Assembly (NCBI GenBank): GCA_023136145.1
Contig: JAGLRU010000267.1
Span: 1-22,441 of the forward strand
From: Alphaproteobacteria bacterium
GTDB taxonomy: Bacteria > Pseudomonadota > Alphaproteobacteria > Micavibrionales > UBA2020
DNA length: 22,441 nt
Reading direction: 5' to 3'
Positions 15,340 through 22,441 of this stretch are shown one piece after another. The notes beneath the pieces were generated by a model. That model saw only the letters and a list, made by a program, of their open reading frames with translations. It did not search any database and was not told the DNA's origin. Every line of letters begins with the position of its first letter. The first letter of the stretch is position 1. The position numbers were made by a program, and so were the translations under genes.

Positions 15340-15420
15340 TTGTCATTCTGATATTCTGCCTTTGCTTGAACAGGCTACGCGAAGCATTTCTGAATGCTTG
15401 ATAATAAAGGAGATTCTTCG
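15340..15420. repeat. Dispersed-repeat-like palindromic segment upstream of gdhZ
   Basis: It starts with GTCATTCTGA, contains a hairpin AAGCATT-TCTG-AATGCTT (15382-15399), and ends GGAGATTCTTCG, whose reverse complement agrees at 9 of 12 positions with CGAAGCATTTCT at 15379-15390. GTCATTCTGA and GAAGAATCTC are typical ends of intergenic repeats in many bacteria. A short open frame over it (15257-15463) shows no protein-like features. Confidence 0.4.
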
Positions 15421-15483
15421 ATCATCTACAGTTCCTTCCAGACGGATACAAATACATCCATAACAAAAAAATAGGTAAAGGTC

Positions 15484-18400
15484 ATGGCATTGTCATCTAA
15501 TAAGAAAAAACGTGCAAATAAGGACACTAAGGGAAAAAACATAAGCGTGGATGGAAATATTTTCTCTGGTTTTTCAAAGATATTCTATCGGAATATGCTT
15601 TCTGAGGATGTTTTTGGCTGGAAGGAGGAGGATCTGCACGCGGTGGCGGATTCTATATGTGATTTGGCGATTAAGCGCATCCCCGGTGAACATAAGGTGC
15701 GTGTTTTCACACCTGAGCAGAATAGGGATGGCTGGCAGATGCCTCACACTGTCATTCAGATGGTGAATGATGATATGCCGTTTATAGTAGACTCCATTGT
15801 GGCTGAATTGGCGGATCAGAATCTGATAGTTGATATTCTTTTCCATCCTATCTTGAACGTGACGCGAGGCAAGGATGGCAAACTGGAAGGTATCAATTCC
15901 GATAGAGAAAGAGATGCGGCGTACATCGCGGAATCATGGGTTTTCATACAATTGGATCAGGTGTTGACGGAAGAAATTTCCATCAGGCTGGCTACAACGT
16001 TGAACAATGTTCTGGACGATGTTCGTGTGGTGAATAACGACAGAAAATCTATTATGTCCAGATTGGATAAGGTCATCAAGGCCATGCCGAAGTTAGCGGC
16101 TCCAGTTTCCCAAGATGATTTGTGCGAGGCGCAGGATTTTCTGAAATATCTGCGGGATGGTAATTTCACATTTCTTGGCTACCGTGCTTTCCAGTTTTTG
16201 GAAGCCGATGGAAAAGTGCAGTCTGGAATTGTGCCAAGGTCGGATCGTGGAGTGTTGAAAGGTAACGAGAGTCTCTGCTTTGGGCAGGGAGCCGATTCAC
16301 CAGAGGTCAAAGCACTGAAGCATTCAAAGTCTCCGGTGATGATAAGTAAGCTGATAGACCAGTATTCAACCGTTCATCGCCGCGCACCGATTGATGCCAT
16401 CAGTGTCAAGATCGTTGACGAAAAAGGCAACCTTACGGGGATGTATTTGTTTGTAGGCTTCTTTACGTTTGACATCTATTCCTGCAGGACGATAGAGGTG
16501 CCTATTGTGCGCCAGAAGGTGCGTGAAACGATTCAACTTGCCAATTTTCACAATGGGACACGCGACCGCAGGGTGCTAGAGGGTATTCTTGAGAAAATGC
16601 CTCGCGATGAGTTGTTTCAGATGCCGTCCGATGCGCTCTATGCGCTTTCGATGGGCATCCTGCGGCTACAGTCCAGACAGCGTGTGGCTCTTTTTACGCA
16701 CATGGATATTTTGCAGCAGTATATGTCCTGCCTTGTTTATATCCCGCGCGATAGGTTCAATACACAATTTCGCCAAGTGGCTGAGAAAATTCTTGAAAAG
16801 GCTCTTGATGGTAAGGCCACCAACTATTTCACCAGCTTTGACGATACTCCTTTTGCGAGCGTGTTGTTTACTATCAAGGTTTCTCCGAATGCTGTCGATT
16901 GTTTTGATCGAGCAGCCATTGAGAGGCAGCTTGGTGAGATTGGTCGCGAATGGGATGAGCAGCTTAAACAGGTGCTGATTGCTGCTCATGGTAATAAAAA
17001 GGGGAGAGAGCTTGCTTATGCTTACGGCAATGCTTTTTCCGTTTCTTATCATGAATCGATCGATATCGAAAATACAGTACACGACGTGCGTCAGTTGGAA
17101 ATTCTGTTTCACAGCGATGATATGATACGTGTTGATTTTTACCGGTTGTGCGATGCCCCGATTGGGGAAGCGCGACTCAAGGTCTATCACAAGGATAGTC
17201 CAGTGCCGTTATCGAATATTTTGCCGGTGCTGGAAAATATGGGTCTTAAATGCCTCTCCGAAATGCCTTACGAGGCATGTCCGCAGGGGAGAGATAAGTC
17301 TATCTGGATACATGATTTTATTTTGAATGGGGCGGAAGATGTCGAAATCGAGGCCGTCAAGGAGAACTTCGAGGAAGTATTCTTGCAAGTTTGGCATGGT
17401 CGAGCCGAAAATGACGGGATTAACCAGCTTGTCCTGCGAGCTGGTTTGACGTGTATGGAAGTGAGTATTATCCGCACATACAGTGTGTTTATGCGTCAGG
17501 CAAAATTTCCGTTTAGCCGGGCATATATCGAGCAGGTGCTTAACATGTATCCTCAGATCGCGTGGGAACTCGTCTGCCTGTTTAGGGACTTACATGATCC
17601 GAAGTTGAAAACTCCTGTGAAGCAGCGAGGTAAGGCGAGCAGCGACAAAATAACGGAAATGTTACAGACCGTCCAGAAATTGGATCATGATCGAATTCTA
17701 CAGAATTTTAAGATGCTGATCGAGAAAACCTTGCGTACCAGTTTCTTCCAGACGGACGAGAACGGGGAGCCGAAGTCATATCTAGCGGTCAAGCTGGACA
17801 GTAAGAACATCCCCGGTCTTCCGATGCCGCGTCCGTATGTTGAGGTTTTTGTTTATTCTCCACGTGTCGAGGCTATTCATCTGCGCGGTGGGGAAATTGC
17901 TCGTGGAGGGATACGCTGGTCGGATCGTCACGATGATTTCCGCACTGAGGTTATGGGGCTGATAAAATCCCAGATGGTGAAGAATACAGTGATCGTTCCG
18001 GTTGGTGCGAAGGGAGGCTTTATTGTCAAGCAGCCGCCGAAAACGGGCGGACGCGAGGCGTATCAGCAGGAAGGCATCGAGTGTTACAAGATTCTTGTAC
18101 AGGCACTTCTGGATATAACTGATAACAATGTTAAGGGCAAAGTCGTCCGTCCCAAAGACGTGGTATGCCATGATGGAATCGATCCCTATCTTGTGGTGGC
18201 GGCGGACAAGGGTACGGCTACTTTTTCTAATATTGCTAACAGCCTTTCTATTGATGCTGGTTTCTGGTTGCAGGATGCTTTCGCGTCGGGAGGTTCAACT
18301 GGTTACGACCACAAGGAAGTCGGAATTACTGCGCGCGGTGGTTGGGAGTCCGTTAAACGTCATTTCCGCGAGATGGGCAAGAATATTCAGGAGGAGCCTT

Positions 18401-20313
18401 TTACGGTGATAGGTGTAGGCGATATGGCTGGTGATGTTTTCGGAAATGCCATGCTTCTGTCAACGAAAATGCAGGTACTTGGTGCTTTTAATCATTTGCA
18501 CATCTTTTGCGATCCTGCTCCAGACATCGAGACAAGCTTTGACGAACGGGAACGTCTTTTCAAGGAGAAGGGCGGATGGGATGCTTACGATAAGATGAAG
18601 CTGTCCAACGGAGGGATGATCTATGAACGATCTGCCAAGTTTCTTAAACTAACGCCGCAAATCAGGAAATGCTTCGGCATCGCTGAAGATCAAGTTACTC
18701 CAGACGATCTTATAAAGGCGATTCTGAAAGCGGATGTTGGTCTCCTTTGGTTCGGCGGAATTGGTACGTTTGTAAAAAGCTCTAGAGAAAGTCACGAAGA
18801 TTCAGATGACAAGAGCAATGATGCAGTCCGTGTTGATTCTAGCGAAATCATGGCGAAAGTGATCGGCGAGGGTGCTAATCTCGGTCTGACTCAGCTTGCC
18901 CGCGTTGAATATGCGCATTGCGGTGGTCGGATCAATACCGACTTTATCGATAATTCCGGCGGTGTTGATTGCTCGGATAACGAGGTGAACATCAAGATTC
19001 TCCTTACCGACGTTATGGCGAAAGGTGAGCTGACTCTTTCTCAGCGGAACAAGCTGATGGGGCAGATGACGGACGACGTGGCGGCACTGGTGCTGCGTGA
19101 TAATTACCAGCAGAGTCAGGCACTCAGTCTTTTGCTTTTCAAGGCAAGGAAGCAATTGGGTCTACATGCAGACTTTATCCGCGATCTTGAAAAATCGGGA
19201 ATTACCAGTCGTCAGTTGGAAGGTCTTCCAGATGATGAAACGCTAGTGCGTATGATGCGGGATGGGAAGGGTTTGACGCGGCCTGAGCTTTCAGTGCTTT
19301 TGGCTTACGCCAAAATTACCATGTTTACGCATCTTATGAAGTCGGACATTCTTGACGACCCTGCTATGGAGGGTTTGTTGTTCGACTACTTTCCAAAAGT
19401 GCTGCACAAGTACAATGACGAAATCAGGAATCACAAGCTGAAGCGGGGTATTATCGCCACTAAGATCGTGAATACTTTGATTAACCGCATGGGGCCGACG
19501 TTTATTCGATCGTGCATCCTTAAGACTGGTGCTTCCGTTGAGGAAGTGGTTAGGGCATTTATTATTGCGACGGAGGCGTTTCGCGCTAGGGACGTTTGGA
19601 AAATGATCGAGGGTTTTGACAACAAGGTTCCTTATTTGATGCAAATGACTGCACTGTCCGAAACTTCAAAGGTTATCAAGCGGGCGGTTATCTGGTTCTT
19701 GCGTTTCGGTGGCGGGCATCTAAAGGTCAATGAGGAAATTGCCGTTTTTAAGAGTGGGATTGATCTTCTGAAGGAAGGGATGGAACAGTCCATCCCTGAA
19801 AGTGTGAGCAATACACTTCGAAAGGTCGAGATGACATTCTCTGAAAACGGAATGCCGGAGAAGATCGCCGGGGAGGTGGCGGTAATGATCCTGCTGTCTT
19901 CTGCAACCGATATTATTGCAATTGCCCGCAAGAAGAAGGGTGACATCAAGTTGATTGCTTCTGCATATTTTCAAATCGGCGAGAAGATTAAGTTTGGCTG
20001 GCTGCGTCAGCAGGCTTCGCAGATTGTTCCAGAGAACGATTGGCAGGCGCGTGTTATCAGTGGGATGATGGATGATTTCTATATCCAACAGGCAGTGTTG
20101 ACATCGACGATTTTGCATGTAGTCAAAAAATCTGTGAAGAAAGATGCGGAGGGGCAGATGAAGCTTGTTAATGAGTGGTTTGACGGGCATCAGGATATGA
20201 TCGGCAAAATTACGCAACTTGTTTCCGACTTGAGTCTGGAGCAAAAGATTTGTCTTGAAATGCTGATGCTGGCAAGTCAGCGAATCGGTCAGATTATTTA
20301 TCAGGTGAAGTGA
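15484..20313 (+). CDS. gdhZ: NAD-specific glutamate dehydrogenase, large (180 kDa) class
   Basis: A 1609-residue protein, close to the approximately 1600 residues of Caulobacter GdhZ. It oxidises glutamate to 2-oxoglutarate and ammonia with NAD+ in the cytoplasm, feeding amino acids into the TCA cycle. The long N-terminal half (about 1-700) holds ACT-like regulatory segments. The catalytic part has ARGGIRWSDRHDDFRTEVMG (about 806-825), Lys828 and Lys833 in IKSQMVKN, and Lys843 in VGAKGGF, followed by the NAD-binding loop IGVGDMAGDVFGNA (from Ile976). GEGANLGLTQ lies further on, and a helical C-terminal region of about 450 residues closes the protein. A TAAAGG site precedes the ATG. No break is seen. 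It is monocistronic and converges on ubiA with 4 bp between the stops. Confidence 0.97.
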   Translation: MALSSNKKKRANKDTKGKNISVDGNIFSGFSKIFYRNMLSEDVFGWKEEDLHAVADSICDLAIKRIPGEHKVRVFTPEQNRDGWQMPHTVIQMVNDDMPFIVDSIVAELADQNLIVDILFHPILNVTRGKDGKLEGINSDRERDAAYIAESWVFIQLDQVLTEEISIRLATTLNNVLDDVRVVNNDRKSIMSRLDKVIKAMPKLAAPVSQDDLCEAQDFLKYLRDGNFTFLGYRAFQFLEADGKVQSGIVPRSDRGVLKGNESLCFGQGADSPEVKALKHSKSPVMISKLIDQYSTVHRRAPIDAISVKIVDEKGNLTGMYLFVGFFTFDIYSCRTIEVPIVRQKVRETIQLANFHNGTRDRRVLEGILEKMPRDELFQMPSDALYALSMGILRLQSRQRVALFTHMDILQQYMSCLVYIPRDRFNTQFRQVAEKILEKALDGKATNYFTSFDDTPFASVLFTIKVSPNAVDCFDRAAIERQLGEIGREWDEQLKQVLIAAHGNKKGRELAYAYGNAFSVSYHESIDIENTVHDVRQLEILFHSDDMIRVDFYRLCDAPIGEARLKVYHKDSPVPLSNILPVLENMGLKCLSEMPYEACPQGRDKSIWIHDFILNGAEDVEIEAVKENFEEVFLQVWHGRAENDGINQLVLRAGLTCMEVSIIRTYSVFMRQAKFPFSRAYIEQVLNMYPQIAWELVCLFRDLHDPKLKTPVKQRGKASSDKITEMLQTVQKLDHDRILQNFKMLIEKTLRTSFFQTDENGEPKSYLAVKLDSKNIPGLPMPRPYVEVFVYSPRVEAIHLRGGEIARGGIRWSDRHDDFRTEVMGLIKSQMVKNTVIVPVGAKGGFIVKQPPKTGGREAYQQEGIECYKILVQALLDITDNNVKGKVVRPKDVVCHDGIDPYLVVAADKGTATFSNIANSLSIDAGFWLQDAFASGGSTGYDHKEVGITARGGWESVKRHFREMGKNIQEEPFTVIGVGDMAGDVFGNAMLLSTKMQVLGAFNHLHIFCDPAPDIETSFDERERLFKEKGGWDAYDKMKLSNGGMIYERSAKFLKLTPQIRKCFGIAEDQVTPDDLIKAILKADVGLLWFGGIGTFVKSSRESHEDSDDKSNDAVRVDSSEIMAKVIGEGANLGLTQLARVEYAHCGGRINTDFIDNSGGVDCSDNEVNIKILLTDVMAKGELTLSQRNKLMGQMTDDVAALVLRDNYQQSQALSLLLFKARKQLGLHADFIRDLEKSGITSRQLEGLPDDETLVRMMRDGKGLTRPELSVLLAYAKITMFTHLMKSDILDDPAMEGLLFDYFPKVLHKYNDEIRNHKLKRGIIATKIVNTLINRMGPTFIRSCILKTGASVEEVVRAFIIATEAFRARDVWKMIEGFDNKVPYLMQMTALSETSKVIKRAVIWFLRFGGGHLKVNEEIAVFKSGIDLLKEGMEQSIPESVSNTLRKVEMTFSENGMPEKIAGEVAVMILLSSATDIIAIARKKKGDIKLIASAYFQIGEKIKFGWLRQQASQIVPENDWQARVISGMMDDFYIQQAVLTSTILHVVKKSVKKDAEGQMKLVNEWFDGHQDMIGKITQLVSDLSLEQKICLEMLMLASQRIGQIIYQVK

Positions 20314-20317
20314 AGTC

Positions 20318-21217
20318 TTAAACAGCCAGCATCAACAGCGTTAGCCAACCGTAAATTTGATTGGATTTGAATATTCTGAGACAGGATTTAGGGTTGTTAA
20401 TATCCCATGTTCTGATCTGCCATACAACTTGTATGGCAGGTAATGCTATCAGCATGGGAGTTAGAAAACTTCCAGAAACGGCGTACTTTGCTGTCATCAG
20501 AAAAAACAGCGATAGGCCATAGAAAACAGATACATAAATCCGGCTCTTTTTTCCGAACAGTCTGGCGGTGGATTTTATGCCGACGAGGGCATCATCCTCT
20601 TTGTCCTGATGGGCGTAGATGGTGTCATAGCCAAGCGTCCAGAAGATTCCGCCAGTGTAAAGCAGGAGACATTCCCATGAAAGTTTTCCTGTCATTGCCG
20701 ACCAACCCATCAGGATGCCCCAGTTAAAGACGAATCCCAGAAAGAGCTGAGGCCACCATGTAAGCTTTTTCATTTTTGGATAAATAACGACCAGAAAAAG
20801 CGAAAAGGCTCCCAGAATTATCGTAAGGCTTGGCAGCATAATCAGGATCATCAAGCTTAAAAAAAGCAGGACGGCAAGGAAACGCAGTGCCTGAGAAACG
20901 CTAATTTCGCCGGAAGCTAGAGGGCGTGTTTTTGTCCTTTCAACGTTGGCATCCAGATGGCGATCCCACAGGTCATTGATGATGCATCCACCCGCTCGCA
21001 TTAAAAAAGCTCCTGCAGCGAATAAAGCCATGTTTTCCCACATTTCTGGAGATAGATTCGTTATACCACCACCAGCCAGAACGATACTCCACCAGCAGGG
21101 AAACAGCAGAAGCCAGATGCCTATGGGTCGGTCAATGCGCGATAGCTTGATATAAGGATGCCAGCTTGCCGGAACCTTTCTAAAAATCATTCGCGCTGGG
21201 TTAATATCCGAGGGCAT
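20318..21217 (-). CDS. ubiA: 4-hydroxybenzoate polyprenyltransferase
   Basis: A 299-residue integral membrane enzyme that attaches the polyprenyl tail to 4-hydroxybenzoate in ubiquinone synthesis. The first Asp-rich motif is N81-D82-x2-D85-x3-D89 (NDLWDRHLD), followed by ERTKTRPLASG. The second is D198-x6-D205-x3-D209 (DTIYAHQDKEDD). Both bind Mg-pyrophosphate. About eight to nine hydrophobic helices are visible, and HPYIKLSRIDRPIGIWLL near the start is characteristic. The ATG at 21217 has AGGA about 12 bases upstream; a Met10 start is less likely. It is divergent from rsmE, an arrangement common in alphaproteobacteria. Confidence 0.96.
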   Translation of the reverse strand: MPSDINPARMIFRKVPASWHPYIKLSRIDRPIGIWLLLFPCWWSIVLAGGGITNLSPEMWENMALFAAGAFLMRAGGCIINDLWDRHLDANVERTKTRPLASGEISVSQALRFLAVLLFLSLMILIMLPSLTIILGAFSLFLVVIYPKMKKLTWWPQLFLGFVFNWGILMGWSAMTGKLSWECLLLYTGGIFWTLGYDTIYAHQDKEDDALVGIKSTARLFGKKSRIYVSVFYGLSLFFLMTAKYAVSGSFLTPMLIALPAIQVVWQIRTWDINNPKSCLRIFKSNQIYGWLTLLMLAV

Positions 21218-21256
21218 GGTTTTATTTTATCCTGTTATGGAGTAGCTTTGGAAGCA

Positions 21257-21284
21257 ATCATAGATGTCCGATTAAAAATCTCAA
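21257..21284 (-). promoter_or_regulatory. Promoter of ubiA
   Basis: On the minus strand, TTGAGA (complement of 21279-21284), a 16-bp spacer and TATGAT (complement of 21257-21262) match consensus at 5/6 each. The -10 lies about 40 bases before the ubiA start, and the -35 reaches into the rsmE leader. Confidence 0.55.
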
Positions 21285-21303
21285 GGCTGTAGTAATTTTG
21301 GAA

Positions 21304-22035
21304 ATGAAAAAATATAAAAGGCTTGTCCGGCTTTATATTCCTGATGCGGATTTTGTTTGTGGGGAAAAGTTCGGTATATCAGAGGGTCAGGCGCATTATC
21401 TAAGAAATGTTATGAGGAAATCAGCTGGCGAGTCGTTGCGTGTGTTTAATGGTCGTGATGGAGAATGGCTGGCGACGATAGCTGAATTGAATAAAAAAAG
21501 CGCGTTACTTGAATTAACTCATAAATTACTTGAACAAAAACAGAGTTCGGATATTTGGGTTTTGGCTTCTCCAGTAAAGAAGGAAGCCTTTGATATGATG
21601 ATTCAAAAGTCTTGTGAGCTTGGGGCAGCAAAGTTTATTCCAGTTACTTGCGCTCATACTGTCGTTCATAGAATTAATCAGGAGCGATTGCAGGCGATTG
21701 CCATTGAAGCAGCAGAGCAGTCGGAAAGATTCGATGTTATGATAGTCGAGCCGCTCATGGATTTAAAAAAAGTTCTGAAGTCAGTGTGTTGCGAAAGAAA
21801 CGTAATTTTTTGCATTGAGAGAGTGGAGGTTGCTTCTTTTTCTGAAACAGTCAAGAAACTAGCAGGGAAACCGTTGGCAATTTTGATCGGACCGGAAGGA
21901 GGTTTTTCTTCTCAAGAAATCGATTTTATTCAGGGATTGGAATATGTAAATGCTGTGACTCTGGGTTCCCGTATTTTGAAATCGGAAACAGCACTTATAG
22001 CGGCATTATCTGGTGTTCAGCTTTTGGAGAATTGA
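21304..22035 (+). CDS. rsmE: 16S rRNA (uracil1498-N3)-methyltransferase
   Basis: A 243-residue SPOUT-class enzyme that methylates U1498 of 16S rRNA in the decoding centre. The N-terminal PUA-like RNA-binding part (about 1-70) has QAHYLRNVMRKSAGESLRVFNGRDGEW. The C-terminal trefoil knot has SPVKKEAFDMMIQKSCELGAAKFIP compressed to the usual KxxxxdxxiqkxtELG pattern, GPEGGFS (196-202) and LGSRILKSETA (220-230), the AdoMet-binding loops. ATG 21304 is preferred. An in-frame TTG at 21298, with AAGG 11 bases before it, is a real alternative adding two residues. Confidence 0.95.
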   Translation: MKKYKRLVRLYIPDADFVCGEKFGISEGQAHYLRNVMRKSAGESLRVFNGRDGEWLATIAELNKKSALLELTHKLLEQKQSSDIWVLASPVKKEAFDMMIQKSCELGAAKFIPVTCAHTVVHRINQERLQAIAIEAAEQSERFDVMIVEPLMDLKKVLKSVCCERNVIFCIERVEVASFSETVKKLAGKPLAILIGPEGGFSSQEIDFIQGLEYVNAVTLGSRILKSETALIAALSGVQLLEN

Positions 22036-22097
22036 GTTATCATAATATATTATCCTTCATAATCTACTTTAAAAAAGCAATAAAATGCTTGATTTTC

Positions 22098-22126
22098 TTG
22101 ACATATTGGCATTCACTGTATTGTTT
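22098..22126 (+). promoter_or_regulatory. Candidate promoter of the L25 gene
   Basis: A consensus TTGACA is at 22098-22103. The hexamer at 17-bp spacing is TTGTTT (22121-22126); TATTGT (22119-22124) at 15 bp is a closer match to the -10 but tightly spaced. It lies about 65 bp before the coding start, in a spacer expected to hold a promoter. Confidence 0.4.
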
Positions 22127-22190
22127 GAAATTACAGCACCCCTGGAGGCTGGATAAGGACATTTAACTGATAATTTAAAGGATCAAAATA

Positions 22191-22441
22191 ATGACAAGCG
22201 AAAAGACAGCACTCACGGCGTCAGCACGTGCGAAGGCCGGTAAGGGGGCCGCCCGTGCAATACGTCGTACGGGGCAAATACCCGGCGTAATTTACGGCGG
22301 CAATACAGCACCGACCCTTATTTCTCTCGTTGAAAAAGATATTGCGAAAGTCACCGAAAATCAGTCTTTTTTCAACAATCTGTGTGATATTGAAGTTGCA
22401 GGCAAGAAAACTCTTGTTCTGCCGAGGGACGTGCAATTGGA
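22191..22441 (+). CDS. rplY: 50S ribosomal protein L25/Ctc, 3'-truncated by window end
   Basis: Starts at ATG 22191 with AAAGGA about 8 bases upstream and stays open to the last base (83 codons and 2 bases). The translation begins MTSEKTALTASARAKAGKG, then AARAIRRTGQIPGVIYGG, the L25 signature that binds 5S rRNA, and continues to KKTLVLPRDVQ. Whether it is the long CTC form with a C-terminal TL5 domain, usual in alphaproteobacteria, cannot be seen because the gene runs out of the window. Confidence 0.94.
   Translation, partial: MTSEKTALTASARAKAGKGAARAIRRTGQIPGVIYGGNTAPTLISLVEKDIAKVTENQSFFNNLCDIEVAGKKTLVLPRDVQL

Noticed and set aside
15257..15463. 68-codon open frame between the RloC-like gene and gdhZ
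   Set aside because: It spans a terminator-like hairpin and a repeat-like palindrome, has no convincing ribosome-binding site, and its product looks like no known protein.
22075..22095. AAGCA/TGCTT hairpin after rsmE as a terminator
   Set aside because: Only a 5-bp AT-rich stem with a broken T-run; too weak to annotate.

Overview
This window looks like chromosomal DNA of an alphaproteobacterium of moderate to low GC. The lineage signals are: a LexA gene whose promoter carries the alphaproteobacterial SOS box GTTC-N7-GTTC; a 1609-residue NAD-glutamate dehydrogenase of the large (180 kDa) class; an LdtR-type MarR regulator; a divergent polysaccharide deacetylase; and ubiA placed divergently from rsmE. 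I cannot assign a genus. No rRNA, tRNA or CRISPR array was seen.

Layout. (1) 1-3890: the 3' part of comEC converges on lexA; then come an exported divergent polysaccharide deacetylase and an LdtR-like MarR regulator. (2) 3932-5554: an AT-rich type II restriction-modification pair, a beta-class DNA methyltransferase followed by an MvaI/BcnI-family endonuclease. (3) 5767-7179: a secreted D,D-carboxypeptidase with a C-terminal SPOR domain and a nearly perfect 45-bp in-frame duplication. (4) 7180-8122: repeat-rich spacer with a complete 707-bp IS1595-family (IS1016-like) element inserted into a palindromic repeat. (5) 8123-10132: two minus-strand genes, a GNAT acetyltransferase and a GT4 glycosyltransferase. 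(6) 10293-12861: thrS and infC, with infC apparently starting at AUC. (7) 13008-15254: an AT-rich RloC/PrrC-like ATPase gene (anticodon-nuclease family). (8) 15484-22441: the NAD-glutamate dehydrogenase gene, convergent ubiA, divergent rsmE, and the start of the L25/Ctc ribosomal protein gene, cut by the window end.

How it fits together. Most genes are housekeeping: SOS control, envelope remodelling, translation, ubiquinone synthesis and glutamate catabolism. Two AT-rich defence insertions sit between them: the MvaI-like R-M pair and the RloC-like gene. Two observations stand out. First, the motif CCWGG, the target of MvaI itself, is almost absent: I found 2 copies by eye, against about 20 of the sister motif CCSGG. 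Second, the RloC-like protein has Arg where the nuclease family has its catalytic His, a one-base change that may have disarmed the toxin. No fully new system is evident. The best leads are the disarmed or altered RloC, the CCWGG avoidance, and the possible coupling of the two defence genes.
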